This document shows positions 27,078 through 34,886 of a stretch of DNA of 64,000 nucleotides, one piece after another. Each line of letters starts with the position of its first letter. Position 1 is the stretch's first letter. The stretch is from the NCBI GenBank assembly GCA_016286995.1, contig JAEEVA010000006.1, positions 1 to 64,000 of the forward strand, in the 5' to 3' direction. This stretch comes from Prevotella sp. (GTDB lineage Bacteria; Bacteroidota; Bacteroidia; Bacteroidales; Bacteroidaceae). Made by a program: the position numbers and the translations under genes. The notes beneath the pieces were generated by a model, which saw only the letters and a program-made list of their open reading frames with translations, made no database searches and was not told where the DNA came from.

Positions 27078-28376
27078 TTAACGCGAAGCGCGCAGATATT
27101 CGTAACCGATGCGGCAGCGCAAGCAGTCCTTCTTGTCGCAGTATTCCTTTTTGAGTTGGATGAGGGCTTGGGAGTCGCCGGCAGAGCGAATCTGCAGCCC
27201 GCATTCCTGCCACATGCGGATGATGTGGTTGTTTTCGGCCTTCAACTGTTCGAGGAAGTCAAAGGCTCGGTCGCACAGTTCCTCACGTGAGGTGTGGCGG
27301 CCATAGGCAAAAAGCAGGGGCACGCAGGTGTTGATGATAAGTAGGTTGATGCTGAACGGCGACAGGTGCTTGGCATTGCGCACACTCTCGGAGCCAAAGG
27401 TGTAGTGCGTTTCCCAATAGGGGGTCACTTGCGTCTTCAGGCAGTCGGCAAGACCTGCCATGTCGCGACACTCGATGAGTTGCGACAGTCCGGCACGACG
27501 CTGGTGGTAGAGGTTGGCCAGCTGGGAGATGCGAATATGCGGAAAATTCTGTGGACGCAGTCGCAGGAAACGCCAATGGTGGTAGTCCATCGGCTGCAGA
27601 CTGAACTTATGGGCCAAATACTGGTATTCGTTGCGCAGTTTGGCAAAATAACCTTCGTTCAGGGCATCTTTCTGGTAGCGCTCAGGAACGGCCTGGAGTT
27701 CCAAGAGTCCGGCCTGTCCCATGAAGATGGCTTCGATTTGGAACAGGTCGTCGCGATGCTTGCCGACAGCGCTCAGGGGAATATGGTGTGCCCACTCATC
27801 GAAGGCGTCGCCATTTATGCCGAAACCGTAGTTGCGGGCTAGGGTAGTGAAGTAGGCAGCTTCCCACGACCCCTCGGCCTGACAGGCACGCTGCTTGATG
27901 GCAATGGTCTTCTGTTCGAGCCGCTCGGTTTGCAAGGCTGCCATCCAAGCATGGATGGTGAGTGGCGCCAGATTGGGAATGATGCGGTAGCAAGGTGGAT
28001 AGGAGTCAGTCTGCATGAGTTGCTTGTAGTTGTCCTGTACAGTGTGTGGCACTGTCAGGCATAGTTGGGGGACGTAGTCGCCTCGGGAGGTCTGCACATT
28101 GCGGTCGGCAACGCTTACCACGTGTAGGATGACATTGTCGTAGTTGGCATCGTGGTCATGGCCGTGCTGGTACCAGTGGCTGGAGCGGTCGTGAATCTCA
28201 ACGTTGCCCACCCACATGGTGGTGCCGATCTTCACCTTGGCATTGAAGAAGTCAGGACCGGCATGATGGTTGTGCAAGCCCGGGTCGATGACTTCCACAG
28301 GTCTGCCGTCGGTGGTCTCCAAAGGGTGTATCGGCCACAGCTTATGTTTCCAGCAGTAGTGCAGCAACTGTTCCAT
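27078..28376 (-). CDS. DUF2851 family protein
   Basis: This 432 aa protein matches the DUF2851 family, common in Bacteroidota and without known function. Conserved features include LHYCWKHKL near the start, VIDPGLHNHHAGPDFFNAKV, VGNVEIHDRSSHW and DNVILHVV, all rich in histidine and aspartate and suggesting metal or nucleotide binding. The C-terminus has a CDKKDCLRCRIGYEYL cysteine cluster. It starts 4 bp after the DUF3857 stop and is in the same operon as the thioesterase and dprA. Confidence 0.88.
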   Translation of the reverse strand: MEQLLHYCWKHKLWPIHPLETTDGRPVEVIDPGLHNHHAGPDFFNAKVKIGTTMWVGNVEIHDRSSHWYQHGHDHDANYDNVILHVVSVADRNVQTSRGDYVPQLCLTVPHTVQDNYKQLMQTDSYPPCYRIIPNLAPLTIHAWMAALQTERLEQKTIAIKQRACQAEGSWEAAYFTTLARNYGFGINGDAFDEWAHHIPLSAVGKHRDDLFQIEAIFMGQAGLLELQAVPERYQKDALNEGYFAKLRNEYQYLAHKFSLQPMDYHHWRFLRLRPQNFPHIRISQLANLYHQRRAGLSQLIECRDMAGLADCLKTQVTPYWETHYTFGSESVRNAKHLSPFSINLLIINTCVPLLFAYGRHTSREELCDRAFDFLEQLKAENNHIIRMWQECGLQIRSAGDSQALIQLKKEYCDKKDCLRCRIGYEYLRASR

Positions 28377-28380
28377 GGTC

Positions 28381-30393
28381 TTATTTCTTTTCTATCAGGA
28401 GTTCGTGGCGTGCCTTGTCGGTAAAGAGGGTATACATGTCGCGGATGGCAGCATAGTTTTTGCTGTCGTGAACCACCTTGTTGACGTTGAACTGATAGTG
28501 TACTTCCACTTTCCCGTCGCGGAGGTAGACGGCCTGGCGCCCGGTGATGCCTTTGTCGGGGGTGGTGGCAGCGAGTGGCTCGGGCAGTGTCGGCAAGGTG
28601 TAGCCCTGTGGCAGGGTGATGTTGATGATGACTTGGCGGGTCTGGGTGTAGGGGTACTCGACGGGCATGAGGCGCTGGGGACTGGTGAAGGGATTGTCCT
28701 GAAGCGGCAGCAGGGGCAGCAGGTTGATGCGGAGGCTGCTGTCGGTGACTTGGCCCTGGAGGCTGACGGGCGTTACGGTCTTGGCTTCGGGGGTGAAGCT
28801 GCTGCTGTGGGGTGTGGCGAGGTTGCCGGTGAGGAGGGTGGTCTGGGTGCCGGTGAGCTGGCCATCAGGGGTGAGGGTGGCGTCGATGACGGTGGTCTGC
28901 TTGGCAGGGGTGACTTTCTGTAGGTTCACCCACTGGCTCTTCTTGCCTTTGGCCACGAGGCGGGCGCGCTCTACCTGGAGCACGGGGGGCAGCACGTTGA
29001 GGTAGCCGGTGGACGAGGAGCCGTCGACGTAGCACTGGGTGCCTCCCGACAGGGGTATGGCTACGACGTAGGTGTTGAGCTTCCAGATGGAGGGGAAGTG
29101 GTAGGGCATCTTGCCCTGGTCGCGGGTCCTGAGGACAACGGGTGAGGCGTCGTAGCCGGCGTCGCGCAGGGTCTGGATGAGGAGCAGGTTGATGTCGGCA
29201 TTGGAACCGGTGCCGCGCTTGAGGATGGCGCTGCTGGCGTCGGGCCACAGCCGATAGGTGCCGTCCCACGTTACGCGGTTCATGACTAGCTGGCAGACGG
29301 CGGCCACGCGCTCACGCTCGTTGGTGATGTCGGTCAGTCGGGCTGCCTGGAGTTCATCGCGCAGCGGACTATGGTTGTTGAGCTGTCGGCCCAGGTCGTC
29401 ATCGTCGAGCAGCATCTGGTCTATCTGTTCCCAGGTTTGTGCGTACTCCATGGCGAGGGTGCCGCGCAGGCTGTAGCTCTTGAGTTCGGCGGTGATGCCG
29501 GCGCAGTAGTCGTTGACGTTCCAGACGTAGGGATCCTTGGGCATGGCTTTCAGCTGGCGGCCAATGCAGGTGTAGTGGTTGGTGTTGACTTGTACGGGGG
29601 CTGCGAGGGGGTCGCTCTCGAGCTTGTAGCGCATGGAGCCGGTGACGCAGCTGCACTGGAGTCGCTGGATGCCGTGTTCCTCGATGTTGAACATAAGGTA
29701 GACGGGTATGTCCATGTCCAGTCGGGCATAGGCTACGGGGATGTCGCACTGGGCATACCAGTCGTGCAGCTGGTAGAACAGCTGGCTGTGCAGACAGTAT
29801 TCGTACTCGATGACGGTGCCTTCGCGGACGTCGGGGATGGTGAAGGTGGCCTGCCAGGTGTCGTCGGCGGTCTGCTCCTTGGTGACGGTGCCACGGAAGT
29901 GCGACTTCACGGTCTTGCCATTGACGAGATTGAAGGCGGTGGCCTTCAGGTCTTCGACACTCTCGTTGGTGTAGACGCCCATGGCGTCCTCGGTGAAGGA
30001 GCCGGTGGCTTCCTCGTAGAAGTCGTTGGCCACGGTGCCAATCTGGATGTTGCCGGCACGCAGTGAGAACTTCGTGGCATGGATGCCGGACTTCTCCTGT
30101 GGAATGATGTGGTAGGGAATAGTGACCTTGGCACAGCGCGCTCCCTGGGGTTTGAGTACCTTGATGCGGAACTTCTCGTGGTAGTCTACGAGATAGCCCT
30201 TCATCTGCACCGTATATTCGACACTGGTCAGGCGGCACAGCACCACGGCGTCAGCATCGGGGTCGGCTTCGTAGACGGTCATCTGTAGCTCTTCCTTGGT
30301 AGGTTTACCAAACTTCATGTTAATGTTGTCCTGAGCATTAGCTGTCAACCAAAGCATGGTTAGCAGAATAGTTAATGTGTTTCTGATTTTCAT
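28381..30393 (-). CDS. DUF3857/transglutaminase-like exported protein, catalytic Cys absent
   Basis: This 670 aa protein has a signal peptide (MKIRNTLTILLTMLWLTANA), an N-terminal DUF3857 domain (about 60-260) and a transglutaminase-like core near 350-470. In active members the core has a GxCxD-type cysteine; here the segment reads KRGTGSNADINLLLIQTL, with no cysteine, and the usual histidine motif is replaced by LNTYVVAI. So it is likely a non-catalytic transglutaminase fold. Many Bacteroidota DUF3857 proteins share this loss, so it is probably not a fresh mutation. Located in the periplasm; role unknown. First gene of its operon. Confidence 0.85.
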   Translation of the reverse strand: MKIRNTLTILLTMLWLTANAQDNINMKFGKPTKEELQMTVYEADPDADAVVLCRLTSVEYTVQMKGYLVDYHEKFRIKVLKPQGARCAKVTIPYHIIPQEKSGIHATKFSLRAGNIQIGTVANDFYEEATGSFTEDAMGVYTNESVEDLKATAFNLVNGKTVKSHFRGTVTKEQTADDTWQATFTIPDVREGTVIEYEYCLHSQLFYQLHDWYAQCDIPVAYARLDMDIPVYLMFNIEEHGIQRLQCSCVTGSMRYKLESDPLAAPVQVNTNHYTCIGRQLKAMPKDPYVWNVNDYCAGITAELKSYSLRGTLAMEYAQTWEQIDQMLLDDDDLGRQLNNHSPLRDELQAARLTDITNERERVAAVCQLVMNRVTWDGTYRLWPDASSAILKRGTGSNADINLLLIQTLRDAGYDASPVVLRTRDQGKMPYHFPSIWKLNTYVVAIPLSGGTQCYVDGSSSTGYLNVLPPVLQVERARLVAKGKKSQWVNLQKVTPAKQTTVIDATLTPDGQLTGTQTTLLTGNLATPHSSSFTPEAKTVTPVSLQGQVTDSSLRINLLPLLPLQDNPFTSPQRLMPVEYPYTQTRQVIINITLPQGYTLPTLPEPLAATTPDKGITGRQAVYLRDGKVEVHYQFNVNKVVHDSKNYAAIRDMYTLFTDKARHELLIEKK

Positions 30394-30424
30394 TGTTTTT
30401 AGGGCTATAAGTTAGAAAACGGTG

Positions 30425-30432
30425 CAAAGATA
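30425..30432 (-). promoter_or_regulatory. -7 element for the DUF3857 operon
   Basis: TATCTTTG on minus, in TTCGTATCTTTGCACC, 31 bp before the ATG. Confidence 0.5.
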
Positions 30433-30440
30433 CGAAAAAT

Positions 30441-30520
30441 AATTGATAATTGACAATTGATAATTGATAATTTACTGCCCGCGAAAAAAAAATTCCTAAT
30501 TCCTAATTCCTAATTCCTAA
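30441..30520. repeat. Two arrays between divergent promoters (period about 9 and 7)
   Basis: ATTGATAAT-type units at 30441-30473, then TTCCTAA four times in exact 7 bp steps at 30493-30520. They fill the region between the DUF3857 and rnr promoters, where -33 boxes would be expected. Confidence 0.85.
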
Positions 30521-30528
30521 TTTTTTCG

Positions 30529-30536
30529 TATCTTTG
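30529..30536 (+). promoter_or_regulatory. -7 element for rnr
   Basis: TATCTTTG in TTCGTATCTTTGCCC, 40 bp before the rnr ATG. The expected -33 position falls in the TTCCTAA array and has no TTTG. Confidence 0.5.
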
Positions 30537-30576
30537 CCCAAAGTTTTAATTTCTAATTTCTATTTTATTTTCCCCT

Positions 30577-32796
30577 ATGAGCAAGCACAAGAGTGGAAAA
30601 AGACTGAACAAGCAGCGCCTGATGGAGATGTTGCAGACGCTGTTCCGGCAGAACCCGAACGAGACATTCTCGTTCAAGCAGATATTCAACAGTCTGAAGT
30701 TGTCGACGCATCCTGCGAAGATGCTGGCCGTTGACGTGATTGACGAGATGGCTTGGGACGACTATCTGTCGAAGGTGGGCAATCAAGGCTACCGGCTGAA
30801 CCAGAAGACACAAGTGCAGGAGGGTACCTTTATCCGTAAGGCCAACGGCAAGAACTCATTCCTGCCCGACGACGGTGGCTCGCCGGTGTTCGTCAGTGAG
30901 CGCAACTCGCTGTTTGCCATGAATGGCGACCGTGTGAAGGTGACCTTCATGGCCCGTCGGGAGAAGCACATCAAGGAGGCGATGGTGATAGAAATCCTGT
31001 CGCACAAGCGCGACCAGGCCGTGGGTAAGTTGAAGGTAGAGAAGGACTACGCCTTCCTGGTGACCGAGGGAAACATTTTCGTACACGACATCCTGATTCC
31101 GAAGAAGAAACTGAAGGGTGGCAAGGATGGTGAGAAGGCTGTTGTGAAAATCACCCAGTGGCCGTCGAAAGACTCGAAGAATATTGTCGGAGAGGTCATC
31201 GACGTCTTAGGCAGGGAGGGCGACAATAACGTTGAGATGCACGCCATCCTGGCACAGTATGGGCTGCCATACAAATATCCGAAGCATGTGGAGGAGGCTG
31301 CCGAGAAGATTGACCCGGGCATCACGCCGCAGGAGATAGCCCGTCGCGAGGACTTCCGCGAGGTGTTCACATGTACCATAGACCCCAAGGATGCCAAGGA
31401 CTTCGACGATGCACTGTCAATAAGACCCCTCCAACCTCCCCTGTCAAGGGGAGGCTCTAAGCACTCCCCCTCAATAGGGGGAGATGGTGGGGGTCTCTAC
31501 GAGGTCGGTGTGCATATCGCCGACGTGTCACACTACGTCAAGGAAGGCTCGGTCATTGACAAGGAGGCTGTGAAGCGTGCCACGAGTGTCTATCTGGTAG
31601 ACCGCACCATACCCATGCTGCCCGAACGTCTGTGTAACTTCATCTGCTCGCTGCGGCCTGACGAGGAGAAACTGTGCTATAGTGTGATCTTCGTTTTAGA
31701 CGAGGACGCCAACGTCAAGGACTACCATATAGCCCATACCGTCATTAAGAGTAATAGAAGGTACGCGTATGAGGAGGTGCAGGAGATTCTGGAAAGTGAA
31801 AAATTAAAAATTAAAAATGAAAATCATGAGGATCCATACGCCGAGGAGCTTCAGACGCTCGACAAACTGGCCAAGAAACTGCGCGAGCGCCGGTTCAAGG
31901 GCGGTGCCGTGAAGTTCGACCGCGAGGAGCTGCACTTCGACATCGACGAGAAGGGCAAGCCCGTCCGGGCATACTTTAAGAAGTCGAACGATGCGACTCA
32001 GCTCATCGAGGAGTTCATGCTGCTGGCTAACCGTACCGTGGCCGAAAGCATTGGTAGGGTGAAGAAGGGCACGAAAGCCAAGACACTGCCCTATCGTATC
32101 CATGACCAGCCAGACCCGACGAAGTTGGAGACGCTGCGTGAATTCGTCGTGAAGTTCGGGTATAAGATGAAAACGGCAGGAACGAAGGGCGCTATCTCGA
32201 AATCGCTCAACGCCTTGATGGACTCATGCCAGGGCAAGAAGGAGCAGAAACTCATAGAGACTGTCGCCCTGCGGGCCATGATGAAAGCCAAGTATTCGAC
32301 ACACAACATCGGACACTACGGACTGGCCTTCGACTACTACACGCACTTTACCAGCCCCATCCGTCGTTATCCTGACACCATGGTACACCGTCTGCTGACA
32401 AAATATCAGGACGGTGCACGGTCGGCCAATCAGGAGAAATACGAGGAACTGTGCGAACACTGCTCTGACATGGAACAGGTAGCCCAGCAGGCCGAGCGCG
32501 ACAGCATCAAGTATAAGATGGTGGAGTTCATGGCCGACAAGATTGGTAATGAATATGATGCACATATCAGTGGTATCCAGTCGTATGGCATCTACTGCGA
32601 GATTGACGAGAACCACTGTGAAGGTATGGTGTCGATGCACGACCTGGACGATGACTACTATGACTTCGACGAGCGAAACTACTGTCTGGTAGGCCGCCGT
32701 CATCACCACAAATACCAGTTGGGCGATCCCATCCGTATCAAGGTGGCACGAGCCAACCTGGAAAAGCGTCAGCTCGACTTCGCTCTGGCAGAGTAA
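30577..32796 (+). CDS. rnr: Ribonuclease R with two in-frame repeat insertions
   Basis: This 739 aa protein is RNase R, a 3'-5' processive exoribonuclease. An N-terminal helix-turn-helix and cold-shock domains precede the RNB core: TIDPKDAKDFDDALS (catalytic aspartates), HIADVSHYVKEGS, YLVDRTIPMLPERLCNFICSL and HFTSPIRRYPD, followed by an S1 domain at the end. Between DDALSIR and LYEVGVHIADV, a spot that is only a few residues long in relatives, about 22 residues are encoded by a GC-rich palindromic element (31424-31497). A second array (31799-31819) encodes EKLKIKNE between conserved blocks. The frame stays open, so the enzyme is probably functional. Confidence 0.95.
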   Translation: MSKHKSGKRLNKQRLMEMLQTLFRQNPNETFSFKQIFNSLKLSTHPAKMLAVDVIDEMAWDDYLSKVGNQGYRLNQKTQVQEGTFIRKANGKNSFLPDDGGSPVFVSERNSLFAMNGDRVKVTFMARREKHIKEAMVIEILSHKRDQAVGKLKVEKDYAFLVTEGNIFVHDILIPKKKLKGGKDGEKAVVKITQWPSKDSKNIVGEVIDVLGREGDNNVEMHAILAQYGLPYKYPKHVEEAAEKIDPGITPQEIARREDFREVFTCTIDPKDAKDFDDALSIRPLQPPLSRGGSKHSPSIGGDGGGLYEVGVHIADVSHYVKEGSVIDKEAVKRATSVYLVDRTIPMLPERLCNFICSLRPDEEKLCYSVIFVLDEDANVKDYHIAHTVIKSNRRYAYEEVQEILESEKLKIKNENHEDPYAEELQTLDKLAKKLRERRFKGGAVKFDREELHFDIDEKGKPVRAYFKKSNDATQLIEEFMLLANRTVAESIGRVKKGTKAKTLPYRIHDQPDPTKLETLREFVVKFGYKMKTAGTKGAISKSLNALMDSCQGKKEQKLIETVALRAMMKAKYSTHNIGHYGLAFDYYTHFTSPIRRYPDTMVHRLLTKYQDGARSANQEKYEELCEHCSDMEQVAQQAERDSIKYKMVEFMADKIGNEYDAHISGIQSYGIYCEIDENHCEGMVSMHDLDDDYYDFDERNYCLVGRRHHHKYQLGDPIRIKVARANLEKRQLDFALAE
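31424..31497. repeat. Y-shaped palindromic element inserted in rnr
   Basis: Outer arms AGACCCCTCCA and TGGGGGTCT enclose two hairpins: CCTCCCCtgtcaaGGGGAGG and CTCCCCCtcaataGGGGGAG. The whole would fold as a three-way junction. The terminal (T)GGGGGTCT and C-run hairpins resemble the coaD element at 15739-15862. Confidence 0.85.
31799..31819. repeat. Heptamer array inside rnr
   Basis: AAAAATT, AAAAATT, AAAAATG in exact 7 bp steps, encoding part of EKLKIKNEN. Confidence 0.75.
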
Positions 32797-32808
32797 ACAG
32801 TTCATAGG

Positions 32809-32828
32809 AAAATTAGAAATTAGGAATT
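32809..32828. repeat. Heptamer array abutting the aldo/keto reductase start
   Basis: AAAATT, AGAAATT, AGGAATT lie directly before the start codon at 32831. This is the only sequence between rnr and the next gene apart from 12 bp, and may serve as the A-rich initiation leader. Confidence 0.7.
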
Positions 32829-32830
32829 AA

Positions 32831-33781
32831 ATGATGAATTATCAAGCAGACAAAAACCGATATGACAACGGCATGCAATATGTACGGTGTGGACGCAGTG
32901 GCATACTGTTGCCTAAAGTGTCGTTAGGTATGTGGCATAACTTCGGCAGCGTAGATCCCTATGAACGTAGCAGGGAAATTGTGCGGTATGCCTTCGACCA
33001 TGGCGTGACACATCTTGACCTGGCCAACAACTATGGTCCGGCGTATGGCTCGGCAGAAGAAACGTTAGGAAGACTGATGGACGATGATTTCAGACCATAC
33101 CGCGACGAGTTGTTTATCTCTACCAAGGCAGGTTACGACATGTGGCCGGGACCCTATGGCAATTGGGGTTCAAGGAAATACCTGATGGCCTCAGTCAATC
33201 AGAGTCTGCGACGCATGCACCTTGACTATGTAGACCTGTTCTATAGCCATCGTTACGACCCTGCCACACCAATGGAAGAGACCCTGCAGGCTATGGTTGA
33301 TATCGTACGTGCCGGCAAGGCACTGTATGTCGGTATCTCTAACTGGCCATTGGAGCCGTTGCGCTTTGCCATAGACTATCTGCGCAGTCACGACACACCA
33401 CTGCTCATTTATCAGGGTAAGCTGAATATGCTTGACAGGGCTCCTGTCAATGAAGGCATCTTGCAGCTGTGTGATGATGCAGGAGTGGGCTTCATAGCCT
33501 TCTCACCGTTAGCACAAGGACTGCTGACAAACCGTTATTTAGAAGGCATCCCCGACAATTCACGCATGTCAAAGGGAAAGTTCCTGCGACCTGAGATGTT
33601 GGACGATGCATTGTTGCGGCAGTTACGACAATGGAATGCAGAGGCAGAGGCCCAGGGCATGACCTTGGCAGAACGTGCCTTACGTTGGATACTGCAGCAG
33701 TCCGGCGTGACCAGTGTCCTTGTCGGGGCCAGCTCTACCCGGCAGTTAGAGCAGAATCTGCAATGTGTGTATGAAAAATAA
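32831..33781 (+). CDS. Aldo/keto reductase, YghZ-like
   Basis: This 316 aa protein is an NADPH-dependent aldo/keto reductase of the AKR14 (YghZ, glyceraldehyde-3-phosphate reductase) type. Visible catalytic residues: Asp and Tyr in LDLANNYGPAYGSAEE, Lys in ISTKAGYDM, and His in YSHRYDP. VLVGASSTRQLEQNL is the cofactor-binding end of the barrel. The extended WPGPYGNWGSRKY loop fits YghZ. It lies 34 bp after rnr and 43 bp before the kdgK-like gene, so it may act in sugar-acid or aldehyde metabolism. Substrate not settled. Confidence 0.88.
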   Translation: MMNYQADKNRYDNGMQYVRCGRSGILLPKVSLGMWHNFGSVDPYERSREIVRYAFDHGVTHLDLANNYGPAYGSAEETLGRLMDDDFRPYRDELFISTKAGYDMWPGPYGNWGSRKYLMASVNQSLRRMHLDYVDLFYSHRYDPATPMEETLQAMVDIVRAGKALYVGISNWPLEPLRFAIDYLRSHDTPLLIYQGKLNMLDRAPVNEGILQLCDDAGVGFIAFSPLAQGLLTNRYLEGIPDNSRMSKGKFLRPEMLDDALLRQLRQWNAEAEAQGMTLAERALRWILQQSGVTSVLVGASSTRQLEQNLQCVYEK

Positions 33782-33824
33782 GTTCTCTCTTTGAGAGTGT
33801 GGCAATGCAATCATAGTTTTTATC

Positions 33825-34886
33825 ATGATGAAACGACAAAAAATAGTAACTTTTGGGGAGCTATTGCTCCGATTCTCGAAACTCGATCACCTGCGACTGA
33901 CACAGGGCGACATGTTTACCTGCAAGTATGGTGGCAGCGAGGCCAATGTGGCAGTGTCGCTGGCTGCTCAGGATGAAGACGTGACGTACATCACACGACT
34001 GCCTGACACCCCCGTAGGACATGCTGGCGCCATGTGTCTGGCACAGTTGGGCGTCAACGTCAATCACATCCTGTGGGGCGGACAGCGCATTGGTACCTAT
34101 TATTTAGAACCATCGGCAGGCATGCGTGCCGCAAAGGTTGTCTATGACCGTGCCAACTCGGCCTATTACGACCTGAAACCGGGTATGATTCCATGGCGAG
34201 AGGTGCTGAAAGATACCGACATCTTCCAGGTGTCAGGTATTACGGCGGCCATCTCACAACAGGCTGCCGATGCTACCTTCGAGGCGCTGGATATTGCTGA
34301 CGAGATGGGTATCACCGTTTCCTTCGACATCAACTACCGTAAGAATCTGTGGAAATATGGTGCTGATGCCCGTGAGACGCTCAGCCGAATGTTGGGACGT
34401 TGCGATATGATGTTTGGCGACGCCATCGAGTTTGAGTGGATATGTCAGCGTGCTCAACCGCCCTTTACAGCTACAGACTCTCATTTTGAGATGCAGATGG
34501 ACGAATACCGTGAGTGGTTCGACGATATCCATGCCACTTGGCCACGGTGTCGCCACTGGCTGATGGGTATGCGCAATATGGTGGCATCGAACCACCATAC
34601 ACTGACGGCCCTGCTGTGGACGGATGGACGCTTGTTGCAGGCTCCCATCCATGACATCCCCGATGTGGTCGACCCAGTGGGAGTGGGCGATGCATTCATG
34701 GGTGGTTTCCTGCATGCCATCAATATCTTCCCTGAAGACCGGCAGCGACAACTGGAATACTCGTTGGCTGCGGCAGCACTGAAAAACACCATCCCCGGTG
34801 ACTTCAACCTGTCTACCGAGGATGAGATTCGTGCTGTCATGGAGCATCGCTATACAGCATCAACGCTTTACAAAACCTTCGAATAG
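33825..34886 (+). CDS. kdgK: PfkB-family kinase, probable 2-keto-3-deoxygluconate kinase
   Basis: This 353 aa PfkB kinase has GGSEANVAVSLAAQ at the start and DPVGVGDAFMGGFLHA with the catalytic aspartate at the end; the usual DTTGAGDAF reads DPVGVGDAF here. FDINYRKNLW and the overall length are typical of KDG kinases, which make KDPG in hexuronate and pectin breakdown. Pectate lyase and pectin esterase genes in the same window support this assignment, but ribokinase-type sugar kinases of other specificity remain possible. Its 3' end overlaps the convergent DUF1537 gene by 27 bp. The start may be the first or second ATG. Confidence 0.8.
   Translation: MMKRQKIVTFGELLLRFSKLDHLRLTQGDMFTCKYGGSEANVAVSLAAQDEDVTYITRLPDTPVGHAGAMCLAQLGVNVNHILWGGQRIGTYYLEPSAGMRAAKVVYDRANSAYYDLKPGMIPWREVLKDTDIFQVSGITAAISQQAADATFEALDIADEMGITVSFDINYRKNLWKYGADARETLSRMLGRCDMMFGDAIEFEWICQRAQPPFTATDSHFEMQMDEYREWFDDIHATWPRCRHWLMGMRNMVASNHHTLTALLWTDGRLLQAPIHDIPDVVDPVGVGDAFMGGFLHAINIFPEDRQRQLEYSLAAAALKNTIPGDFNLSTEDEIRAVMEHRYTASTLYKTFE

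Noticed and set aside
31424..31819. Frameshift or assembly error in rnr
   Set aside because: The frame remains open across both insertions and all conserved blocks on each side are in register, so these are in-frame insertions.
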